DNA of 5,058 nucleotides from Propionibacteriaceae bacterium (GTDB lineage: Bacteria; Actinomycetota; Actinomycetes; Propionibacteriales; Propionibacteriaceae): the NCBI GenBank assembly GCA_020438595.1, contig JAGQUI010000225.1, forward strand, positions 1 through 5,058, read 5' to 3'. Below are positions 1-5,058 of the stretch, one piece after another. Made by a program: the position numbers and the translations under genes. Positions within the stretch are counted from its first letter, which is position 1. Each line of letters starts with the position of its first letter. Under the pieces are notes generated by a model. The model was not told the DNA's origin. It was given only the letters and a program-made list of their open reading frames with translations, and searched no databases.

Positions 1-254
1 GCTGGACCACCCTGTCCGAGGAGCAGGCGGTCCAGGACACCCGTGCGGTGGCCACGCTGATGGAGCGGTTCGTGAAGCAGACCGTGGGCTCGGGGGCGTC
101 ACTGGCGGTCTGCGGGCACCGTCCCGTGCTGCCGACGATGCTGGAGGCGATCGGAGTGCCCAGCCGGGCGCTCAAGCCGGGCGCCGTCCTGATCGCCCAC
201 CTCGGCGCGGACGCCGAAGTCGTCGCGGTGGAGATCCACAAGCCCCGCATCTGA
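1..254 (+). CDS. C-terminal part of MutT1-like NUDIX hydrolase / histidine phosphatase (5' end outside window)
   Basis: Only the last 83 codons are present, read from position 3 to the TGA at 252-254. The visible part holds CGHRPVLPTML (codons 37-47 of the fragment), where the histidine in a hydrophobic strand-HRP context matches the second catalytic histidine motif of histidine phosphatases as it appears at the C-terminus of mycobacterial MutT1-type proteins. Those proteins join an N-terminal NUDIX domain to this phosphatase domain and clean up oxidised or dinucleotide substrates such as 8-oxo-dGTP and diadenosine polyphosphates. The NUDIX box itself lies outside the window, so the fusion is inferred. 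In many actinobacteria a gene of this kind sits between polyphosphate kinase (ppk) and pstS, and the transporter downstream here agrees with that order. The stop codon falls inside the long palindrome at 251-320, so the last residues (KPRI) may have been set by that element. A stand-alone histidine phosphatase is the main alternative. Confidence 0.7.
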   Translation, partial: WTTLSEEQAVQDTRAVATLMERFVKQTVGSGASLAVCGHRPVLPTMLEAIGVPSRALKPGAVLIAHLGADAEVVAVEIHKPRI

Positions 255-320
255 CGCGGAATGAGAACCGTCCCCATTTCGCGCCGGCGGGGAATGGGGA
301 CGGTTCTCATTCCGCGTCAG
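251..320. repeat. 28-bp perfect inverted repeat between convergent genes; probable bidirectional terminator
   Basis: The left arm (251-278, starting CTGACGCGGAATGAG) and right arm (293-320) are exact reverse complements over 28 bases, separated by 14 bases. In RNA the stem can continue through 279-292 (G-U), 280-291 and, after one mismatch, 282-289 and 283-288. The TGA of the upstream gene (252-254) and the TGA of lacI (317-319 on the minus strand) occupy symmetrical places in the two arms. Neither side has a T-tract, so if it terminates transcription it is a U-less hairpin, which is common in high-GC actinobacteria. The sharp inner block GAATGAGAACCGTCCCCATT is less GC-rich than its surroundings and could belong to a dispersed palindromic repeat family. 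That is inference. Confidence 0.85.
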
Positions 321-1357
321 CGGGTCGGCGGCGCCGCGCTCCCCCGCACCACCAGCCGGGGCTCGAGCACCACGTGCTGGGTGACGGGTTCGTTCTTCTC
401 GATCAAGTCCAGCAGCAGGGACACGCTGAGGCGTCCGATCTCGTCGAAGTCCTGGCGGATCGTGGTCAGGCCGGGACTGAAGAAGGCCGCCTCCGGGTAG
501 TCGTCGAAGCCGACCAGGCTGACGTCCTCCGGGCAGCGCAGGCCGAGCTCGTGCATCGCGTGCAGGGTGCCGAGCGCCATCGCGTCGTTGCCCACGAAGA
601 TCGCGGTCACGTCGTCGTTGGCCAGCACCTCCCGGGCCGCCGCGTAGCCCGAGGCGGCCGACCAGTCGCCGTGCACGACCCGCGGCACGTCCGCACCGGC
701 ATCGATCAGGGCCTCGCGCCAACCGACCACCCGCTCGACGCCCTCGTACCAGACGTTCGGGCCGGCGATGTGCCACACCGTCTTGTGGCCCAGACCCAGC
801 AGGTGCTCGGTGGCGAGCTTCGCGCCGACCCGCTGGTCGACCGTGACCACCGGGTAGGAGCCCGGGTTGCCGGCGTGGATCGCGACCATCGGGGGCAGGT
901 CGTTGGCGTCGGCCGCGGGCCTCGACTCGACCTCCGAGATCAGCGGTTGCAGCAGGATGACGCCGTCGGTGGACCGGGAGCGGAGCAGGCTGGCGCCCTG
1001 CGCGACCGCGGTCTGGTCCGGATCGGTCAGGTGGGTGATGGTCACCGAGTAGCCACGTCCGCTGGCGGCCTTCTCGATGCCCCGCAGCGCCGCGCTCGGC
1101 CCGTAGAGCGTCGTGTCCACGGTGAGCACGCCGATGTTGTGCGATCGTCCGCTCGCCAGGCCCCTGGCCAGCATGTTGGGACGGTAGTCGAGCGAATCCA
1201 TCGCCTGGTGCACCCGCGCCCGGGTGTGCTCGGCGACCTTGGCGTGCCCGTTGATCACCCGCGAGACGGTCATCGTGGACACGCCCGCGAGCCTGGCGAC
1301 GTCGGTGAGCGTCGGCGCCCGGTAGCCCGCAGCGCCACCGCCGACGACATCGTTCAT
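317..1357 (-). CDS. LacI-family transcriptional repressor
   Basis: This 346-residue protein has the normal LacI/GalR length and layout. The N-terminal helix-turn-helix is at residues 16-37 (TLTDVARLAGVSTMTVSRVI), with recognition-helix residues T28, M29 and R33 in the places that set operator choice in the family. A hinge helix follows at about 60-72 (PNMLARGLASGRS). The rest is a periplasmic-binding-protein-like effector and dimerisation domain, with VGNDAMALG (255-263), LVGFDDYP (281-288) and LTTIRQDFDEIGR (297-309) typical of the C-terminal subdomain. Such proteins bind DNA as dimers and usually respond to a sugar or nucleoside; nothing here reveals the ligand. The ATG is chosen because it lies just ahead of the helix-turn-helix and is preceded by a leaderless-type -10. 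The gene is divergent from pstS and convergent with the NUDIX-type gene. No sugar-uptake or catabolic gene is visible nearby, so the target may be itself, pstS, or distant loci. Base use resembles its neighbours, with no sign of recent transfer. Confidence 0.93.
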   Translation of the reverse strand: MNDVVGGGAAGYRAPTLTDVARLAGVSTMTVSRVINGHAKVAEHTRARVHQAMDSLDYRPNMLARGLASGRSHNIGVLTVDTTLYGPSAALRGIEKAASGRGYSVTITHLTDPDQTAVAQGASLLRSRSTDGVILLQPLISEVESRPAADANDLPPMVAIHAGNPGSYPVVTVDQRVGAKLATEHLLGLGHKTVWHIAGPNVWYEGVERVVGWREALIDAGADVPRVVHGDWSAASGYAAAREVLANDDVTAIFVGNDAMALGTLHAMHELGLRCPEDVSLVGFDDYPEAAFFSPGLTTIRQDFDEIGRLSVSLLLDLIEKNEPVTQHVVLEPRLVVRGSAAPPTR

Positions 1358-1359
1358 GG

Positions 1360-1378
1360 TGTTAGCGTATTACATACG
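1360..1378. promoter_or_regulatory. Candidate operator(s) in front of lacI
   Basis: Two overlapping palindromes lie here. The first is TGTTAGCGTATTACA (1360-1374), with symmetry TGTnA-N5-TnACA. The second is CGTAT-TAC-ATACG (1366-1378), with 5-bp arms. This is an AT-rich island in GC-rich DNA, and it covers the proposed lacI -10, which suits autorepression. The TGTTAGCG half resembles half-sites of actinobacterial LacI operators. It lies more than 40 bases upstream of the PHO box, so a bound repressor might also affect pstS. Which palindrome is used, and by which protein, is not established by the sequence. Confidence 0.45.
1364..1369 (-). promoter_or_regulatory. Candidate leaderless -10 element of lacI
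   Basis: Read on the minus strand, TACGCT fits the actinobacterial -10 pattern TANNNT. Its last T is 7 bases from the A of the lacI ATG, with AACACC between them. No purine-rich ribosome binding site precedes the ATG. This combination is the signature of a leaderless mRNA starting at the start codon, a common mode in actinobacteria. No convincing -35 is visible at the expected distance. Confidence 0.5.
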
Positions 1379-1423
1379 GTCCCCGGCGGCGGGATTCTCA
1401 GCAGCGACAAAGACTGGAAGGCC

Positions 1424-1445
1424 GTTCACCTCGCGTTCACCCTGC
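1424..1445 (+). promoter_or_regulatory. PHO box (PhoP binding site) upstream of pstS
   Basis: Two tandem 11-base units lie head to tail, GTTCACCTCGC (1424-1434) and GTTCACCCTGC (1435-1445). Both carry a perfect GTTCACC core, which is the actinobacterial PhoP direct-repeat unit. Two weaker units follow in the same 11-base phase, GGTACCG (1446) and GGTCAAT (1457), and bring the array to within about ten bases of the -10. The site and its orientation predict phosphate-starvation induction of pstS by the PhoR-PhoP two-component system. Confidence 0.88.
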
Positions 1446-1472
1446 GGTACCGATCCGGTCAATCGCGCTCCC

Positions 1473-1478
1473 TAGCCT
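1473..1478 (+). promoter_or_regulatory. Candidate -10 hexamer of the pstS promoter
   Basis: TAGCCT matches TANNNT and lies 27 bases after the second PHO unit. It would place the transcript start near 1485 and give a leader of about 45 bases. The region 17 bases upstream (around 1450-1455) is a poor -35, as expected for an activator-dependent promoter where PhoP recruits polymerase. Confidence 0.55.
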
Positions 1479-1518
1479 CACGCTCAGAGCAACCGCTCGA
1501 CCTACTCATCCGAAGTCG

Positions 1519-1523
1519 AAGGA
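1519..1523 (+). promoter_or_regulatory. Ribosome binding site of pstS
   Basis: AAGGA ends 5 bases before the GTG at 1529 and fixes that codon as the start. Upstream of it the same frame runs open into the antisense of lacI, but without a usable signal. The chosen start also gives a short, clean lipoprotein signal peptide. Confidence 0.8.
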
Positions 1524-1528
1524 ATAGC

Positions 1529-2608
1529 GTGAGAATCAAGCCGTTCGCCGCCGCAGCCCTGGTCACCGCGACCGCCCTGGCCTTTGCCGGCTGCGCCGCC
1601 AATGAGCCCTCTGCCGAGGGCGGAACCACCGGTGAGAGCCAGACGCTCACCGCCGCGGGCGCCAGCTCCCAGAAGGCCGCTCAGGAGAAGTGGGTCGCCG
1701 ACTTCCAGACCGCGAACCCCAACATCACCGTGAACTACTCCCCGGACGGCTCCGGCGCCGGGCGCTCCGCCTTCACCGCGGGTGCCGCCGCCTTCGCCGG
1801 CTCCGACCGTCCGTTCAAGGACGAGGAACTGGGCGCGGGCAAGTTCGCCGGCTGCGCCGCCGACTCCAGCGCCCTCGACCTCCCGGTCTACATCTCCCCG
1901 ATCGCCGTGGTCTTCAACGTGGACGGAGTGACGGAACTCACCCTCGACCCGACCACCCTGGCCGGCATCTTCGCCGGCAAGATCACCAAGTGGAACGACC
2001 CGGCGATCGCCAAGACCAACCCGAAGGCCGACCTCCCGGACGCGGCGATCACCGCCGTGCACCGCGCGGACGACTCCGGCACCACCAACAACTTCACCGA
2101 CACCCTGAACAAGACGGCCCCCGACGTGTGGACCGAAGAGGCGTCGGACACCTTCCCGGAGGCCTTCGGCGGTGAGGCCGCCAACGGCACCTCCGGCGTG
2201 GTCCAGGCCGTCTCCGGCGGCAAGAACACGATCGGGTACGCCGACGAGTCGCAGGCCGGTGACCTGGGCAAGGCCAGCATCCTGGTCGGCGGCAAGGCCC
2301 TGCAGCCGACGGCCGATGCCGCTGCCGCGATCCTCGACGCCTCGGAGACCATCCCGGGCCGGGACGCCAACGACCTGGCCTACTCGCTGAACCGCACCTC
2401 CGAGGGCGTCTACCCCGCGGTGCTGGTCTCCTACGCGATCGTCTGCCAGACCTACAAGGACTCGGCGACCGCGACCCTGGTGAAGGACTACGTCGGCTAC
2501 ATGGCTTCGGCCGAGGGTCAGGCCGCCGCGGCCGAGGCCGCCGGTTCGGCCCCGCTGTCCGACGCGCTCCAGGCCAAGGTCAAGACCGCGCTCGACTCGG
2601 TCAAGTGA
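1529..2608 (+). CDS. pstS: Phosphate ABC transporter substrate-binding lipoprotein PstS
   Basis: PstS is the extracytoplasmic high-affinity phosphate receptor that hands phosphate to PstC-PstA. The product has 359 residues, near the family norm. Residues 1-22 form a lipoprotein signal: a short basic start (R2, K4), an alanine-rich core and a lipobox AFAGC with the lipidated cysteine at C22. Phenylalanine at position -3 is a little unusual. A low-complexity linker (23-38) precedes the mature fold. Phosphate-contacting segments typical of the family are GASSQK (44-49), DGSGAGRSAF (73-82), GSDRPF (91-96), and HRADDSGTTNNFT (178-190), whose R, D and SGT match the binding loop of E. coli PstS. IFAGKITKWNDP (147-158) and NGTSGVVQAV...TIGYAD (219-239) are also diagnostic. 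Beyond C22 the only cysteines are C109 and C306, a possible disulphide pair. It starts with GTG and is first in the operon, directly behind a PHO box, so strong induction by phosphate starvation is expected. Confidence 0.97.
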   Translation: MRIKPFAAAALVTATALAFAGCAANEPSAEGGTTGESQTLTAAGASSQKAAQEKWVADFQTANPNITVNYSPDGSGAGRSAFTAGAAAFAGSDRPFKDEELGAGKFAGCAADSSALDLPVYISPIAVVFNVDGVTELTLDPTTLAGIFAGKITKWNDPAIAKTNPKADLPDAAITAVHRADDSGTTNNFTDTLNKTAPDVWTEEASDTFPEAFGGEAANGTSGVVQAVSGGKNTIGYADESQAGDLGKASILVGGKALQPTADAAAAILDASETIPGRDANDLAYSLNRTSEGVYPAVLVSYAIVCQTYKDSATATLVKDYVGYMASAEGQAAAAEAAGSAPLSDALQAKVKTALDSVK

Positions 2609-2634
2609 GCCCCGCCAGGTGACAACATCCGTGG

Positions 2635-2662
2635 GCGGCGCCGGTGGCTCCACCGGCGCCGC
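2635..2662 (+). terminator. Intercistronic hairpin between pstS and pstC (attenuator or 3' stabiliser)
   Basis: The arms 2635-2647 (GCGGCGCCGGTGG) and 2650-2662 pair perfectly over 13 bases around a two-base centre; in RNA the innermost pair would open to give a 12-bp stem with a four-base loop. The outer end can add a G-U and a G-C pair (2633-2664). No T-tract follows, so complete factor-independent termination is unlikely. The position right after the binding-protein gene suggests partial termination or protection of the pstS message from 3' decay, giving more PstS than channel. The exact mechanism is inferred. Confidence 0.7.
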
Positions 2663-2697
2663 TCCGGCACGTAACCTGTGGGGAGCCAGCAGAAAGC

Positions 2698-2701
2698 AGG
2701 A
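2698..2701 (+). promoter_or_regulatory. Ribosome binding site deciding the pstC start
   Basis: AGGA lies 7 bases before the ATG at 2709. A GTG at 2619 in the same frame would add 30 residues, but they would be encoded by the hairpin and this binding site itself, so 2709 is preferred. Confidence 0.75.
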
Positions 2702-2708
2702 CGAGCCC

Positions 2709-3698
2709 ATGTCGCAGAAGCTGACCCGGGAACCGGACGCCGCACCCGGCGGATCCGGACCGAGCCCGCACCCGGAGCGCCCGGACCCGAAGCGCCCCGG
2801 CGAGGCGGTCTTCCGCGGGTTCGCCCTCGGCGCCGGCATCACCATCCTGGTGATCCTGGCCGCAGTGGCCGCCTTCCTCCTGGTCCAGGGCTCCCCTGCA
2901 CTGTTCGCCGACCCGGCGCAGCTCACCGCCGAGGGCTACGGCCCGTTCCTGGAGTGGGTGCTGCCGTACGTCTTCGGCACCATCTGGGCCGCGGTGCTCG
3001 CCCTCGCCATGGCCGTCCCGGTCGCGATCGGGATCGCGCTGTTCATCTCCCACTACGCGCCGCGCCGGCTCGCGCAGCCGCTCGGCTACGTGATCGACCT
3101 GCTGGCCGCGGTGCCGTCGGTCGTCTTCGGCCTATGGGGTTCGCTGGTGCTCGCGCCCGCGGTCCGGCCGCTCTACGTCTGGCTCAACACGAACCTCGGC
3201 TTCATCCCGTTCTTCTCCGGCCAGGTCTCCGGCACCGGCCGCACGATCCTCACCGCTGCGATCGTGCTGGCCACCATGGTGCTGCCGATCATCACCGCCC
3301 TGAGCCGGGAGGTCTTCCTGCAGACGCCCAAGCTCCACGAGGAGGCCGCGCTCGCGCTCGGCGCCACCCGCTGGGAGATGGTCAAGATGTCCGTCCTCCC
3401 GTTCGCGCGCCCCGGCATCATCGCCGCGATCATGCTCGGCCTCGGCCGGGCGCTGGGCGAGACCATGGCCGTCTCGATGGTGCTCTCCGGTGGTCGCAAC
3501 ATCACGTTCGAGGTGCTCACCTCCGAGAACCCGAACTCGATCGCGGCCCAGATCGCCCAGAACTTCCCGGAGGCGTTCGGGCTCAAGACCAACCAGTTGA
3601 TCGCCGCCGGCCTGGTGCTGTTCGTGATCACCCTCGCGGTGAACATGATCGCCCGCTGGATCGTCGCCCGCCGCGCCGAGTACTCAGGAGCCAACTGA
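2709..3698 (+). CDS. pstC: Phosphate ABC transporter permease PstC
   Basis: PstC is one of the two integral-membrane subunits that form the phosphate channel. The product has 329 residues. A cytoplasmic, proline- and glycine-rich tail (about 9-32) precedes six predicted membrane segments near residues 37-60, 86-112, 126-150, 178-198, 236-259 and 297-319. The family block AAVPSVVFGLWG (133-144) lies in the third. The cytoplasmic EAA coupling loop, which docks onto PstB, is EEAALALGATRW...VLP (211-231), with the expected glycine at 218 and LP at its end. GRALGETMAVSMV (246-258) is also typical of PstC. The gene follows pstS by 100 bases holding a hairpin, and its TGA overlaps the pstA ATG by one base (TGATG), so the two permeases are probably translationally coupled and made in equal amounts. 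The start at 2709 rests on the AGGA site. Confidence 0.96.
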   Translation: MSQKLTREPDAAPGGSGPSPHPERPDPKRPGEAVFRGFALGAGITILVILAAVAAFLLVQGSPALFADPAQLTAEGYGPFLEWVLPYVFGTIWAAVLALAMAVPVAIGIALFISHYAPRRLAQPLGYVIDLLAAVPSVVFGLWGSLVLAPAVRPLYVWLNTNLGFIPFFSGQVSGTGRTILTAAIVLATMVLPIITALSREVFLQTPKLHEEAALALGATRWEMVKMSVLPFARPGIIAAIMLGLGRALGETMAVSMVLSGGRNITFEVLTSENPNSIAAQIAQNFPEAFGLKTNQLIAAGLVLFVITLAVNMIARWIVARRAEYSGAN

Positions 3699-4762
3699 TG
3701 ACCACGCTCAGCCAGACCCTGGCGCCGGACGCGCTCACCTCCGGCCGGCTGCCCCGGTTCACCGTCCCGGTGGTCGCGGTCGCCTCGCTCCTGGTCGGCG
3801 TCGCCCTCGCCACCCTCGTCTCGGGCGGGAACCTCGGCGTCGCCGCGGTCCTCGCCTTCGTGCTGTACCTGGTCGTGATGGAGGTGGCCGCCCGGGTGGT
3901 GGAGGGCGCCCGGCAGGCGGCGGACCGCCGCGCGTCGAGCCTGATCACCGGGGCGTTCGTCCTCGCCCTGCTCCCGCTGGGCTCCGTGGCCTGGGAGGCG
4001 ATCAGCAAGGGCATCCCCCGCTTCGACGTCAACTACTTCAGCATGTCGATGCGCAACGTCGTCGGCGAGGGCGGCGGTGCCGTCCACGCCATCTACGGCA
4101 CCCTCTACGTGACCGGGCTGGCCAGCCTGATGTCGATCCCGGTCGGGCTGCTCACCGCCATCTACCTCTCCGAGTACGGGCGGGGGAACCGGCTGGCCAA
4201 GTCGATCACGTTCTTCGTCGACGTGATGACCGGCATCCCGTCCATCGTGGCCGGGCTGTTCGCCTACGCGCTGGTGAGCATGCTGCTCGGGCCGGGCTAC
4301 AAGTCCGGGTTCTCCGGCAGCATCGCGCTGTCAGTGCTGATGATCCCCGTGGTCGTGCGCTCCAGCGAGGAGATCCTGCGCCTGGTGCCCAACGAGTTGC
4401 GCGAGGCGTCCTACGCCCTCGGGGTGCCGAAATGGCTGACCATCGTGCGGATCGTCATCCCCACCGCGATCTCGGGCCTCGTCTCCGGCATCATCCTGGC
4501 GATCGCCCGCGTGATCGGGGAGACCGCGCCGCTGCTGATCGCAGCCGGCTTCACGGCGTCCCTGAACAACGACCCGTTCTCGGGTCCGATGATGACGCTG
4601 CCGGTCTTCGTCTACGACTCCTACGCCCACCCGGGCGTCGACGTGCAGGCCTACTGGGACCGCGCCTGGACGGGCGCGCTGACCCTGATCCTGATCGTCA
4701 TGCTGCTGAACCTGATCGGCCGGCTCATCGCCCGCCGTTTCGCCCCGAAGACCGGACGCTGA
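3698..4762 (+). CDS. pstA: Phosphate ABC transporter permease PstA
   Basis: PstA is the second channel subunit, pairing with PstC. The product has 354 residues. The core permease runs from about residue 82 to the end, with segments near 82-101, 132-157, 170-198, 207-221, 256-280 and 325-346. The family blocks are [19 protein letters not shown] (172-190), the EAA loop [12 protein letters not shown]...VIP (235-255, glycine at 242) and [12 protein letters not shown] (269-280). Ahead of the core lies an extra stretch of roughly 70 residues with two further hydrophobic segments (about 22-42 and 46-65) joined to the core by a charged linker (69-80, [12 protein letters not shown]). E. coli PstA is shorter and lacks this pair; longer N-termini occur in actinobacteria. 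The start is supported by AGGAG at 3686-3690, 7 bases before the ATG, inside the pstC end. Confidence 0.95.
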   Translation: MTTLSQTLAPDALTSGRLPRFTVPVVAVASLLVGVALATLVSGGNLGVAAVLAFVLYLVVMEVAARVVEGARQAADRRASSLITGAFVLALLPLGSVAWEAISKGIPRFDVNYFSMSMRNVVGEGGGAVHAIYGTLYVTGLASLMSIPVGLLTAIYLSEYGRGNRLAKSITFFVDVMTGIPSIVAGLFAYALVSMLLGPGYKSGFSGSIALSVLMIPVVVRSSEEILRLVPNELREASYALGVPKWLTIVRIVIPTAISGLVSGIILAIARVIGETAPLLIAAGFTASLNNDPFSGPMMTLPVFVYDSYAHPGVDVQAYWDRAWTGALTLILIVMLLNLIGRLIARRFAPKTGR

Positions 4763-4772
4763 GAGAGAACCC

Positions 4773-5058
4773 ATGTCCAAGCGGATTGAGACCACCGACC
4801 TGAACGTCTACTACGGCAGCTTCCGCGCCGTGGAGGACGTGACCATCACCATCGAGCCCCGTACCGTGACCAGCTTCATCGGGCCGTCCGGCTGCGGCAA
4901 GTCCACCTTCCTGCGCACCCTGAACCGGATGCACGAGGTGATCCCGGGCGCGCACGTCGAGGGCGAGGTGCTGCTGGACGGGGAGAACCTGTACGGCGCC
5001 GGCGTCGACCCGGTGCGGGTGCGGCGGCAGGTCGGGATGGTGTTCCAGCGGCCGATCC
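4773..5058 (+). CDS. pstB: Phosphate ABC transporter ATP-binding protein PstB (3' end outside window)
   Basis: PstB is the cytoplasmic ATPase that powers phosphate import through PstC-PstA. The first 95 codons are present. They show the ABC N-terminal pattern: [15 protein letters not shown] (10-24, including the A-loop tyrosine region), the Walker A motif GPSGCGKST (37-45), the PstB-typical [21 protein letters not shown] (46-66) and the Q-loop region VGMVFQRP (87-94, glutamine 92). Signature, Walker B and H-loop motifs lie beyond the edge. The residue after QRP is isoleucine, where PstB proteins normally have asparagine (QRPNPF or QKPNPF). It begins 10 bases after the pstA stop, with only a weak AGAGAG purine stretch (4762-4767) as ribosome binding site, so coupling to pstA translation is likely. 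Confidence 0.96.
   Translation, partial: MSKRIETTDLNVYYGSFRAVEDVTITIEPRTVTSFIGPSGCGKSTFLRTLNRMHEVIPGAHVEGEVLLDGENLYGAGVDPVRVRRQVGMVFQRPI

Noticed and set aside
261..280. Zinc-regulator (Zur-like) operator suggested by the ATGAGAACCG...CCATT pattern
   Set aside because: It lies between convergent 3' ends with no promoter to control and does not match the Zur consensus closely. The full palindrome explains the pattern better.
1482..1498. Small repeats GCTC/GAGC in the pstS leader as a riboswitch or attenuator
   Set aside because: Stems of only four bases in a leader of about 45 bases are too short to be convincing.
374..1528. Long plus-strand open frame running antisense through lacI and continuous with pstS
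   Set aside because: It has no ribosome binding site, its translation is arginine-, valine- and histidine-rich without domain patterns, and it is explained by GC-rich third positions of lacI on the other strand. The lipoprotein signal and AAGGA site put the pstS start at 1529.
2619..2708. Upstream GTG start for pstC adding 30 residues
   Set aside because: The added residues would be encoded by the hairpin and the AGGA site. They are glycine- and alanine-rich and there is no good binding site ahead of 2619.
1502..2926. Long minus-strand open frame antisense to pstS and the start of pstC
   Set aside because: Low-complexity Gly/Arg/Val-rich translation with no recognisable fold; a mirror of strongly coding pstS sequence.
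2678..3697. Open frame across pstC in the pstA frame, giving an apparent 694-residue protein ending in PstA
   Set aside because: The part ahead of 3698 is an arginine-rich out-of-frame reading of pstC. The PstA fold begins only after the ATG with AGGAG at 3698.
1..5058. CRISPR array, tRNA or rRNA genes, insertion sequences, or phage genes
   Set aside because: No spaced identical repeats, tRNA-like cloverleaf, rRNA motifs or transposase or phage coding signatures were seen on either strand.

Overview
The window comes from a high-GC actinobacterium. Codon third positions are overwhelmingly G or C, the gene order NUDIX hydrolase followed by pstSCAB is an actinobacterial arrangement, and the promoter ahead of pstS carries an 11-base GTTCACC direct repeat of the PhoP type known from Streptomyces and its relatives. 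Genus cannot be fixed from the sequence alone. A Nocardioides- or Kribbella-like organism is a guess, not a call.

Layout, left to right. Positions 1-254 hold the 3' end of a gene whose product ends in a histidine-phosphatase-like domain, most likely a MutT1-type NUDIX/phosphatase protein. Positions 251-320 are a 28-bp perfect inverted repeat that contains the stop codons of both flanking, convergent genes. A LacI-family repressor gene runs on the minus strand (317-1357). The 171-bp divergent intergenic region (1358-1528) carries a candidate leaderless promoter and overlapping operator for lacI, and a PHO box plus -10 hexamer for pstS. The phosphate ABC transporter operon then runs on the plus strand: pstS (1529-2608), an intercistronic hairpin (2635-2662), pstC (2709-3698), pstA (3698-4762) and the first 95 codons of pstB (4773 to the window edge).

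How it works together. Under phosphate limitation PhoP would bind the GTTCACC repeats and switch on pstS and the genes behind it. PstS is a membrane-anchored lipoprotein that captures phosphate outside the cell. PstC and PstA form the membrane channel, and PstB hydrolyses ATP to drive import. The hairpin after pstS fits the usual need for more binding protein than channel. The nearby MutT1-like gene suggests a wider phosphate and nucleotide-pool neighbourhood.

The less ordinary parts are the LacI regulator placed between the NUDIX gene and pstS and sharing a control region with the transporter, and the very long palindrome closing the convergent gene pair. I see no undescribed multi-gene system here: the core is a standard high-affinity phosphate importer. 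The regulatory DNA around it is what deserves a second look.
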